Part shown: one piece after another, positions 41,293 to 48,543 of the stretch
Layout of the letters: each line of letters starts with the position of its first letter
Position numbering within the stretch: position 1 is the first letter of the stretch
DNA from: RGIG4097 sp964550635
GTDB lineage: Bacteria > Bacillota > Clostridia > Christensenellales > CAG-917
Assembly: GCA_964550635.1 (NCBI GenBank)
Contig: CAZJZV010000006.1
Location: forward strand, 1-64,000
Length of the DNA stretch: 64,000 bases
Direction of reading: 5' to 3'
Position numbers and translations under genes: made by a program
The notes under the pieces: generated by a model
What the model was told of the DNA's origin: nothing
Seen by the model: only the letters and a program-made list of their open reading frames with translations
Database searches by the model: none

Positions 41293-42441
41293 TTACTTAA
41301 TGCAGTTTTTGAGTGCTCTTGCCGCGCTTTCCGTGCCCGCAATTGTGAATTGTATTCCGTCTTGCAGTCCGAAAAGTTTGTCCATATCGTACAAGGTGCG
41401 TTGTTTGCCGATAGGTCCGAACATTCCGTCCATATAGTTCATGAAGAACAAGTCGAGTTTGCTGTTGGGGCTTGGCATATGCTCGCACAGCGACATGAAA
41501 GTCACAAATTCCGACTTGTTGAGATTGAGCAGGACGGTGAACCGATACACGTCGAGTTTCGAGATCGTATATTGCGTGGATATTTTTTGACGCTTGCGGC
41601 AATCGTACTCTTTAAGCACGCGCTTTCTGTTCAGATTTTTTTGTGCGCAGTAGTCTTCGACGAAGTCGTACTGTCTGAAATATCCACCGCTATTAGGCGG
41701 ATAGTTTGGCGTGAACATTTCATCGGGGTTGACGTCCGCCATAAACTGCACTATATCGTAAATCAAATCCGCTTGACTGGGCATTTCGGCAAGTTCTTCT
41801 GCGTAATACGCATACGATTTCTTGTTTTTTGTTTTTTTGCTGGGAAAATCAATACATTCATCGCATTCGATGACACCACCGAAACACTGATCGGTCATTT
41901 CGATATACGCTTCGTTGATGAGCCTGCGCCTACGCTCGAAGTTCCTGCTCGGTTGCGGAGAGCGACGAAGATAACCGATTACGGTTGCGTTTATAATTTC
42001 TTCACCGATCTTCTCTTCGCGCTCGGAGATCTCGGACAAGACGTCCGTTATCACGTTGTAGACTTCCGCATTCGTATATCCGTTTGCGCCAGTGCCAATA
42101 AAAGGCAAGCCGATAGTTTTGTATCCGCGCTCAATTGCGCAATCCACGACTGACTTGTACGCTTTTCGCAGTTCACTGCACTTCGCGTCGTCGTTTTTCC
42201 TGATCGGCGTTACGATATGGATAACGTGTTTGCAACCCAAATCACCGCCGTCGGTTTCGACAATTTTTCCGTACTGCATATCGTGCAGGGAATTTATCAT
42301 TCTCGTCACGCTCGGACGATTTATTCCCGCGATTAATTTCTTGCACAGTTTCCCGTAAGACGAGCCTTCCGTCCCAAGACTGTTCAGGACTGCGTCGCCT
42401 ACGTACGTTAGAGCATCACCATATATGACTGAAAATGCCAT
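41293..42441 (-). CDS. Macro-domain protein with C-terminal domain of unknown function
   Basis: 382 residues. Residues about 1-155 are a macro domain: VIYGDALTYVGDAVLNSLGT (strand 1 and ADP-ribose loop), GCKHVIHIVTP, ELRKAYKSVVDCAIERGY, and IGLPFIGTGANGYTNAEVYNVI (phosphate-binding loop). Macro domains bind or cleave ADP-ribose on proteins, nucleic acids or metabolites; the usual Asn-Asn of catalytic loop 1 reads LNSLG here, so activity is uncertain. Residues 170-382 are a helical, charged domain I do not recognise. AAGGTG precedes the ATG. Last of three same-strand genes with a small protein and a DraG-like protein. Confidence 0.8.
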   Translation of the reverse strand: MAFSVIYGDALTYVGDAVLNSLGTEGSSYGKLCKKLIAGINRPSVTRMINSLHDMQYGKIVETDGGDLGCKHVIHIVTPIRKNDDAKCSELRKAYKSVVDCAIERGYKTIGLPFIGTGANGYTNAEVYNVITDVLSEISEREEKIGEEIINATVIGYLRRSPQPSRNFERRRRLINEAYIEMTDQCFGGVIECDECIDFPSKKTKNKKSYAYYAEELAEMPSQADLIYDIVQFMADVNPDEMFTPNYPPNSGGYFRQYDFVEDYCAQKNLNRKRVLKEYDCRKRQKISTQYTISKLDVYRFTVLLNLNKSEFVTFMSLCEHMPSPNSKLDLFFMNYMDGMFGPIGKQRTLYDMDKLFGLQDGIQFTIAGTESAARALKNCIK

Positions 42442-42488
42442 GACTCACCTTTCCTTATAATTTGATTTTTGATTTACGTTGTTTGCAA

Positions 42489-42761
42489 CTATTCTTCGAG
42501 TATTTTTTTACGTCTACTTCTTTTCTTTTTAGGCTCTTCCTTGTCTTCAAACGCATTTTCGGGCTTCTTCTTTTCGGATTCGGGCATTGCCAAAAACTCA
42601 TCCGTGAATTCGTATCCCAATATGCTGATAAGATTGCGAAGTTCGTCAAGCGTGAGTTTGTCTTCTGAATACATCATATACATCGCGCCTACGAGTTCTT
42701 CTTCCGATATACCTTCTTCCATAAGTTCGTTCAAAATTTGTTCTGCTTCTTCAAACGTCAT
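42489..42761 (-). CDS. Small helical protein of unknown function, basic C terminus
   Basis: 90 residues. Residues 1-60 are acidic and helical (EEAEQILNELMEEGISEEEL, DELRNLISILGYEFTDEFLA), the last 30 are charged and end in KKKRSRRKKILEE. GGAGGAAAAAAGGA precedes the ATG, a strong binding site that supports a real gene. It lies between the DraG-like gene (77 bases) and the macro-domain gene (47 bases). It could be an adaptor, but nothing in the sequence shows this. Confidence 0.7.
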   Translation of the reverse strand: MTFEEAEQILNELMEEGISEEELVGAMYMMYSEDKLTLDELRNLISILGYEFTDEFLAMPESEKKKPENAFEDKEEPKKKRSRRKKILEE

Positions 42762-42838
42762 TCCTTTTTTCCTCCTTGTTGGGCATTATATCATTTTCGA
42801 TATATAAGATTCAATACCCTTTAGTAAAATTATTGATT

Positions 42839-44125
42839 TTATTTCATTTCCACTTTTATGCCCTGTTTGAACAGTACTTCATACAGGTCGTTGCTCGGTT
42901 TTTGGCATATGCGTTGAGTCGCATAGTCCACGTTGCTATAGTAAGTCAGGCTCGCGTTTTTATCGCGCAATATCTCGTTTGCAAGGATTATGAACGTCAA
43001 CACCGTCCTTTCGGGAGTGTGGTCGCATGAGTACGTGAACGTGATAGAATCCGTCGTCAAATCGAGATCGCGGTCGTTTGGCAGGGGGCTATTCGCTCTC
43101 ACCTTTTCCACAAATTTACGGAAATACGCGCGGTCCGCCGTCTTCAACAAGTGGATTTTGTCGCCGTACTCTTCGTCGTCTTGCATAGCGGTTGCTATCA
43201 CGTAGTCCATCAGATGACGGCAGGAAGTCGAATGCGCCCATTCAATTTCGGTATTGTCCCCGTTTTGAGTTTCCAAACACACGAATTTGGTGTTGTCGGT
43301 GATTTCTTCGTCTTCGGTGAGAGTGGGAAAAACGTCGTAGATGAAGTTCGTCAACACTTCCCTTGCATCGCAACCGTTTTCGGCTTCGGGCATACTTTTC
43401 ATCACTCTTCTGTAGCGGTCCGCCGACGTGTCTTTGTAGTACGCTTCCGCCACTGCGCCGACTATCCCCGCATCTTCAAGCGACCGCATAATGCAACGGT
43501 CGAAACTCTCACTCTCGAAAAAGTCGCGCATCACTCGCCCTGCAATATAAATCGGATTGTACTCGTCGTCTGCGTATGCATCGCGGAATTTTTCGTACTC
43601 CAAGTTGACGTTGAGAAATTTCTCGAAGTATTCCTTGATGAATCGCTTGCTCTTGCCTATCCTTGCGTAGTACACGCAAGTTGCGAATGCTTCCGCCACG
43701 ACGTGTTTCGTTTCGTCCGCACCCACCGCGTGCATTATCGAATGAGTCATCGCCTTGACTTCCCTTTCGTCCCTGCCGTACCAACCGCAAGGGGCAACCG
43801 CAAACGTCATAGGCCCCGGGAAACTCTCCTTGACTTTCACCGAATTTTCGTCCACCGCTTCCATAGACTTCTCGACCGCACGCCCGAAAAGCGTGAGTGC
43901 CGCCGAACAACTATCGTAAGTTTTCATCCAGTTGTTCAAGACTTCAACGACTTTCTTTTCGTCGTACGCGATTCCTTTTTGCAAGACGTCGCACACCGCA
44001 AGCATCCTGATCGTCATGAACGAAATTACAAACTCATCGTCGTCTTTTACATTTCGTATTGCTAGTTTGCATTCAGGTCTATATTTTTTCACAGCACACC
44101 CGTCTGCAATGATTGCTCCAAACAT
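42839..44125 (-). CDS. Degenerate ADP-ribosylglycohydrolase (DraG)-like protein with C-terminal extension
   Basis: 428 residues. Residues 1-240 follow the order of Clostridia DraG proteins: MFGAIIADG at the start, DDDEFVISFMTIRML where the metal-binding DDT helix lies, FPGPMTFAVAPCGWYGRDER, AMTHSIMHAVGADETKHVV, ARIGKSKRFIKEYFEKFLNV and a final AGIVGAVAEAYY. The enzyme's metal ligands look lost: DDT has become DDE, and the G-D-S-D-T motif before the last helix is missing. It may bind ADP-ribose without cleaving it. Residues 240-428 are unrecognised. GGAGG precedes the ATG. First gene of the cluster with a macro-domain protein, a related ligand chemistry. Confidence 0.6.
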   Translation of the reverse strand: MFGAIIADGCAVKKYRPECKLAIRNVKDDDEFVISFMTIRMLAVCDVLQKGIAYDEKKVVEVLNNWMKTYDSCSAALTLFGRAVEKSMEAVDENSVKVKESFPGPMTFAVAPCGWYGRDEREVKAMTHSIMHAVGADETKHVVAEAFATCVYYARIGKSKRFIKEYFEKFLNVNLEYEKFRDAYADDEYNPIYIAGRVMRDFFESESFDRCIMRSLEDAGIVGAVAEAYYKDTSADRYRRVMKSMPEAENGCDAREVLTNFIYDVFPTLTEDEEITDNTKFVCLETQNGDNTEIEWAHSTSCRHLMDYVIATAMQDDEEYGDKIHLLKTADRAYFRKFVEKVRANSPLPNDRDLDLTTDSITFTYSCDHTPERTVLTFIILANEILRDKNASLTYYSNVDYATQRICQKPSNDLYEVLFKQGIKVEMK

Positions 44126-44241
44126 TTTTTTGCACCTCCGTATTTCTTTTTACACCCACAGTATACCCGCCTACACCCCAAAAAAAATACCCCTTCTTGG
44201 GGGTAAAACGCACTTTTTTTTGAAAAAAATCCACAATATGC

Positions 44242-44376
44242 AGACGGCGTAGTGATTTGCACTACGCCGTCTTGCATATATCATACGCAACGCGTATATC
44301 ATATGGCGAACGCCATATATCATACTTGCAAGGCAAGTATATCATTAAAAAAGCACTCCAACAGGAGTGCTTTTTT
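44242..44376. repeat. Array of five short hairpins separated by ATATCAT
   Basis: Hairpins at 44242-44272, 44283-44297, 44301-44318, 44322-44340 and a terminator at 44347-44376. The middle three have different stems (ATACGC, ATATGGC, ATACTTGC), 3-4 base loops and the spacer ATATCAT or ATATCATT between them. Stem sequences vary but structure and spacer are kept. No gene is present. The last hairpin is the terminator of the MFS gene reading left or of an unseen plus-strand transcript. Confidence 0.75.
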
Positions 44377-44378
44377 CA

Positions 44379-46535
44379 TCAGTCGTCCATCGAATCAAGG
44401 GTTTCGTAGCGGATTTGTTTTTTCTCTTCTTTGGTGAGTTTGCCTTTCGATACTTGTTTGCTGTCGCCGTGTTTGACGAACAACATGAGTATGATTGCGA
44501 TTGCTACGCAGATTGCGCTGTACAAGAACAAGAATTTGTTTCCGCCCGTGTCCATAATCGCGCCGCCGATTGCGGGGGTGATTGCTTGTGCGGACATGGT
44601 TGCCATATAGTAGTAGCCGGTGTATTGACCGACGGTTTCCGCGGTGGAAAGTTCGGTGACCATCGGGAAAGTGTTGACGTTTGCGATGATGAGTCCGAAA
44701 CCTGCAATCAGGTAGAACACCATGAAGAGAACCATTTTTACGGTTGCTTCGTCGCCGGGTTTGAGCACTGCGAAGATGAGAATGAAGGAAACGACTGCTA
44801 GTCCGAAACCTATCATAATGGATTTTCTTCTGCCGATTTTTGCCGCCATGTAGCCGACGGGGATGAATGCGATTGCACTGATACCCATACTGACGCCCGA
44901 GATAATAGACGCGATACCTGCGGACAAGTTGAGTGCCTTGGTCGTGTAGACGGACAGGTTGGAAGACACTGCGTTGTAACCCATGAACCACATGAATATG
45001 GATGCAAGGATAAGGATGAATGATTTGAAACGCGCTTTTTCAAGGTCGGTTTTTTCATTCCAACTATCCTTTAGGGACTTATGCGCATTTTTGTTTTCGA
45101 CGACTTCCTGCGCAAATTCGAGTGCTTCTTCGGATATACCTTCCGCGGGTTTATTGTCAAGGTCGATACCTTCGCTTTCTTCAAGGAGTTGTTCCGCTTT
45201 TGCCTTTGTTTCTGCGGATTCTTCTTCGTCGAAGTCGTCAATGCCGTACTCTTTGCAGATTTCTTGGCAACGCGCGACGAGTTTTCTCTCGTTGACGAGC
45301 GCAAGGAATCCCGCAAGGAGCAGGAGCATACCTGCCGCAACGGAGCCGAAGATGATGACGTAGTTATACAGGTTTTCACCAAACAGGACTACGGTGTAAA
45401 TCAAGAACGCTATCGCGCCGCCGATACCACCGCACAAGTTGATGATTGCATTGCCTTGAGAGCGCAAGGGTTTGGGCGTGACGTCGGGCATAAGTGCGAC
45501 TGCGGGGCTTCTGAAAGTCGCCATTGCGATAAGGACGAGAAGCAAGATGACCATGTAGACGACAAGGCTCTTGATTCCGTAGAATCCCGAATAATTCTCA
45601 CTGCCGATACCGCCTTCGATACTTGCCTGTCTGATAAGGAAGGACTTGTAGGAGTTCATACCCGTTGCGACGAACTTGCTATAATATGAGTTGGAGTCCA
45701 CGAGTTCCTGATAAGTCTTGCCTTCGACGGGGGATTGAGCGTTCAAATCGGTAACGATTTCGGAATCTACGAGTTCACCGTCACCGTTGGCGTCGTAATA
45801 ATAGGTCACGGGACCTATCATATTGAGAATTGCCTTTTTGGAAGTCATCTTCTCGTAGCTGTGGATAGAAGTGAAGAACTCTCTTGCGTTCGCGAATGCG
45901 GGAAGACCTTTTTCAACTCTTTCCTTGTTTATTTCGTCAAGGTTGTTGTTGATGTAGGTGATGTCGCAAAGGTCCGTCGCACTGACCGATTCGTAGATGT
46001 TCGTCTTGCTTTCGGACGCATCGTACCAATCGCCGAGAAGGGATGACATATATTCGTCTTCGGACAAGTGGGATTCGACTGCGGTGTGAATGTAGTCGTT
46101 GGATTGCTTTTGTTGGTTGATCGTGACGAGAGGCACGAACACCATGAGCGCAACCGCCGCTACCGTACCGATGACGATGAAGGGAGTACGTCTGCCCCAC
46201 TTCTTTGCAAGTTTGCCGTGGGCGTTGTCGCTGAGTTTGCCGAACACGGGGAGCATGAACAACGAAAGCAAGTTGTCAAGTCCCATGATGAGTCCGCGCG
46301 CCCAACTGGGAAGACCGTAAGCGTTGTCGATGAGAAGGGGCACGACAAAATCGTATGCGGTCCAGAAAAGCATGATGATTGCGAATGCAAAACCGACTTT
46401 GAACGTGATAGGATAATTCAGTTTAAGCGGTTCTTTTTGTTTGGTTTCGCCGTTAGCGATTTCAGTCCCGACTTCGACTGCGGATTCATCCGCGACTTCG
46501 GAAGTTTCGGGAATGAAGTCTTGTTTTTCGTCCAT
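44379..46535 (-). CDS. MFS sugar transporter (SLC45/GPH-like) with large internal loop
   Basis: 718 residues, about twelve helices. The start of the domain (FAFAIIMLFWTAYDFVVPLL, GLIMGLDNLLSLFMLPVFGK, then LSDNAHGKLAKKWGRRTPFI) and the second half (YMAAKIGRRKSIMIGFGLAV, GGAIMDTGGNKFLFLYSAIC) fit the group that carries maltose or glucosides with cations. About 135 polar residues between helices 4 and 5 (about 145-280) should be extracellular, with a Ca-binding-like DANGDGELVDSE; a second long acidic loop lies at about 420-490. It stands before the glycogen/maltodextrin genes but has its own promoter. Confidence 0.85.
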   Translation of the reverse strand: MDEKQDFIPETSEVADESAVEVGTEIANGETKQKEPLKLNYPITFKVGFAFAIIMLFWTAYDFVVPLLIDNAYGLPSWARGLIMGLDNLLSLFMLPVFGKLSDNAHGKLAKKWGRRTPFIVIGTVAAVALMVFVPLVTINQQKQSNDYIHTAVESHLSEDEYMSSLLGDWYDASESKTNIYESVSATDLCDITYINNNLDEINKERVEKGLPAFANAREFFTSIHSYEKMTSKKAILNMIGPVTYYYDANGDGELVDSEIVTDLNAQSPVEGKTYQELVDSNSYYSKFVATGMNSYKSFLIRQASIEGGIGSENYSGFYGIKSLVVYMVILLLVLIAMATFRSPAVALMPDVTPKPLRSQGNAIINLCGGIGGAIAFLIYTVVLFGENLYNYVIIFGSVAAGMLLLLAGFLALVNERKLVARCQEICKEYGIDDFDEEESAETKAKAEQLLEESEGIDLDNKPAEGISEEALEFAQEVVENKNAHKSLKDSWNEKTDLEKARFKSFILILASIFMWFMGYNAVSSNLSVYTTKALNLSAGIASIISGVSMGISAIAFIPVGYMAAKIGRRKSIMIGFGLAVVSFILIFAVLKPGDEATVKMVLFMVFYLIAGFGLIIANVNTFPMVTELSTAETVGQYTGYYYMATMSAQAITPAIGGAIMDTGGNKFLFLYSAICVAIAIILMLFVKHGDSKQVSKGKLTKEEKKQIRYETLDSMDD

Positions 46536-46570
46536 AATTTTCTCCTTAAAGATATATCTCTAATATAGAT

Positions 46571-46630
46571 ATTATAAAATAAATAATCACCATTGTAAAG
46601 AGCGGTTTTGAATTTTACAAGAATTTTACA
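46571..46630 (-). promoter_or_regulatory. Promoter of the MFS gene with adjacent Pho-like hexamers
   Basis: Minus-strand TTTACA (46594-46599), 17 bases, TATAAT (46571-46576). Just upstream, on the opposite strand, TTTACA occurs at 46614 and 46625, 11 bases apart. Confidence 0.6.
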
Positions 46631-46773
46631 AAACTCCGTCGAAATTTGACGAAAACGCAAGCACCGAAAAAAATCTACTCTCCTAAAAAATGAAAAAGCA
46701 AGCGAGAAAGGTGGTTTTCGTCGTTTGCTTTATTTTTGACAAAATTCAATGTTTATCGGTGCGTTTCGAGCGG

Positions 46774-48504
46774 TTAAACTTCAAATACGGTTTCTCCGTC
46801 CACAGTGACGATTGCGCCGTTGCCGTCCGATTTAAGTCGCAAGACGTGCCCGTCCGCTTTTCTTTCAATGACAAGGTCCCCGCTCAAGGTAGTTTCACCC
46901 TTGAATAATTCCGCGTAATTCCTGCGGAGTTTTCCGAGTTTTTGATAGTGGTCGAGCAATTCCGCATTCTCGCTACCCCACGGATAAGTCACGCGGTTTA
47001 GGGGGTCTTCAAACCCTTGCACACCCACTTCGTCGCCGTAAAATAGGCAGGGCACACCGGGGAGCACGTATTGCAAAGCGGATGCAAGTTTCAGTCTGCG
47101 TACGCCTAGTGCGTACTCTTCAGGGGACAACCTGTATTCCGCCCTACCCTCTTTCGTGTTTGGCGGGACCGCCCCCGACAATGCTGTCAACGCGCGCACC
47201 GTATCGTGAGAGTCGATGAGAGTCATACACGAGTCAAGGCTTTCTTTCGGATAGTTTTCAAGTATTCTCGAAACGGACGAGATGAAATCGTTTGCGCTTC
47301 CGCCCTTTGCGAAACTCAAAATCGCTTCCTTGAAAGGATAATTCATCACGCCGTCAAGTTGACCGCCCATGAAATAAGGTCGCCATTCGCTGTAACTGAC
47401 TTTCGTGGACGCGTCTTCCCAAACTTCGCCGACGATGACTGCATTTTCGTCAACTTCCTTGATTTTTCCGCAAAGGTCTGTGGTAAAATCTATGGGTAAT
47501 TCGTCGACGACGTCAAGTCGCCAACCTTTTATTCCTAATTTTCCCCATTTTTCTATCACGCCGTCTTTTCCCAAAATCAAGTCGCGGTAACCTTTTGCGG
47601 ACTTGTTGACGGTCGGGACGACGGTCGAGCCCCACCAACAATGGTAGGTGTTGTTTTCTCCGAAATAGTACCAGTCGCGGTAAGGGGAATTTTCGCTTTG
47701 ATATGCGCCGAGAGACGAGTAGCGACCAAACTTGTTGAAATAGACGCTATCCGCGCCCGTATGATTGAAAACACCGTCAAGGATGAAAAAAATCCCGCGT
47801 TTTTCGCCTTCAACGATAAGACTGCGAAGTTGCTCTTCGTCCCCAAACAAACTATCCACTTTGAGATAGTCCCCCGTGTCGTAGCGGTGGTTTGACGACG
47901 ATTCGAAAATGGGCGAGAGATACACGCACCCTACCCCCAAAGATTGCAGGTAGTCGAGCTTTGATTCTATGCCTTTGACGTTACCCCCGAAGAAGTCGTC
48001 CGCGCGGTAGTCCACCCCTTCTCTTGCATAGTCGGGAGAGTCGTACCAATTCTCGTGCAAGCGACCGACCTTGTCAAACGGTCTGTCTTCGCCCTTGCAA
48101 AATCTGTCCGCAAAGATATGATAGACAATTCCGTTTTTGAACCAATTCGGTGTTTTATAGTCACATTTTGACACGGTTAACTGCCATTCGGGTAGCCAAT
48201 CCCCCCGAACCGCACTTCCGTCGAAGTCCCGCCCGAAGAACGCGAGAGTGCCGTCCGCAAACTCCCCTTCAAAGCGGTAATGCCATATCCCGCTCTTGTC
48301 AAGGGAAAACGCTCCCGCGAAAACGTCCGTGCTTTCCACACTTTCGAGATAGGGCAATTCGTAGCGGCGCACGTCGTCTTCAAGGCGCAAAACAATAAAA
48401 ACTCTCTTGATACCGAGAGCGGTTTCAAGAGGGAAACGGATTTGCGTTTCTTTGCCTACCGCAGTTGCGCCGTAGGGTTTTTTGTCGGTCAAGGGATTGT
48501 ACAT
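46774..48504 (-). CDS. Alpha-amylase family enzyme (GH13, neopullulanase/cyclomaltodextrinase-like)
   Basis: About 576 residues. An N-terminal beta domain (1-120) precedes the GH13 barrel: YLSPIFESSSNHRYDTGDY, FILDGVFNHTGADS, GIKGWRLDVVDELP (nucleophile Asp), VIVGEVWEDA (acid Glu) and TLIDSHDTVR (third Asp), then a C-terminal domain. The order and VFNHTG-type motif fit intracellular maltodextrin-cleaving enzymes; no signal peptide is seen. The ATG at 48504 is chosen because the ATG at 48525 lies inside a strong hairpin. It follows glgP by 39 bases, which suggests it trims dextrins from glycogen breakdown. Confidence 0.88.
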   Translation of the reverse strand: MYNPLTDKKPYGATAVGKETQIRFPLETALGIKRVFIVLRLEDDVRRYELPYLESVESTDVFAGAFSLDKSGIWHYRFEGEFADGTLAFFGRDFDGSAVRGDWLPEWQLTVSKCDYKTPNWFKNGIVYHIFADRFCKGEDRPFDKVGRLHENWYDSPDYAREGVDYRADDFFGGNVKGIESKLDYLQSLGVGCVYLSPIFESSSNHRYDTGDYLKVDSLFGDEEQLRSLIVEGEKRGIFFILDGVFNHTGADSVYFNKFGRYSSLGAYQSENSPYRDWYYFGENNTYHCWWGSTVVPTVNKSAKGYRDLILGKDGVIEKWGKLGIKGWRLDVVDELPIDFTTDLCGKIKEVDENAVIVGEVWEDASTKVSYSEWRPYFMGGQLDGVMNYPFKEAILSFAKGGSANDFISSVSRILENYPKESLDSCMTLIDSHDTVRALTALSGAVPPNTKEGRAEYRLSPEEYALGVRRLKLASALQYVLPGVPCLFYGDEVGVQGFEDPLNRVTYPWGSENAELLDHYQKLGKLRRNYAELFKGETTLSGDLVIERKADGHVLRLKSDGNGAIVTVDGETVFEV

Positions 48505-48513
48505 ATTATTGCA

Positions 48514-48536
48514 CGCGTCGGGCATTGCCCGACGCG
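48514..48536 (-). promoter_or_regulatory. Intercistronic hairpin between glgP and the amylase gene
   Basis: An 11-bp stem (48514-48524 with 48526-48536) without a T run. It may protect the glgA-glgP mRNA or lower downstream expression. Confidence 0.5.
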
Positions 48537-48543
48537 GTGTGTC

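Noticed and set aside
44242..44376. CRISPR-like array
   Set aside because: The constant part is only 7-8 bases and the variable parts are palindromes.
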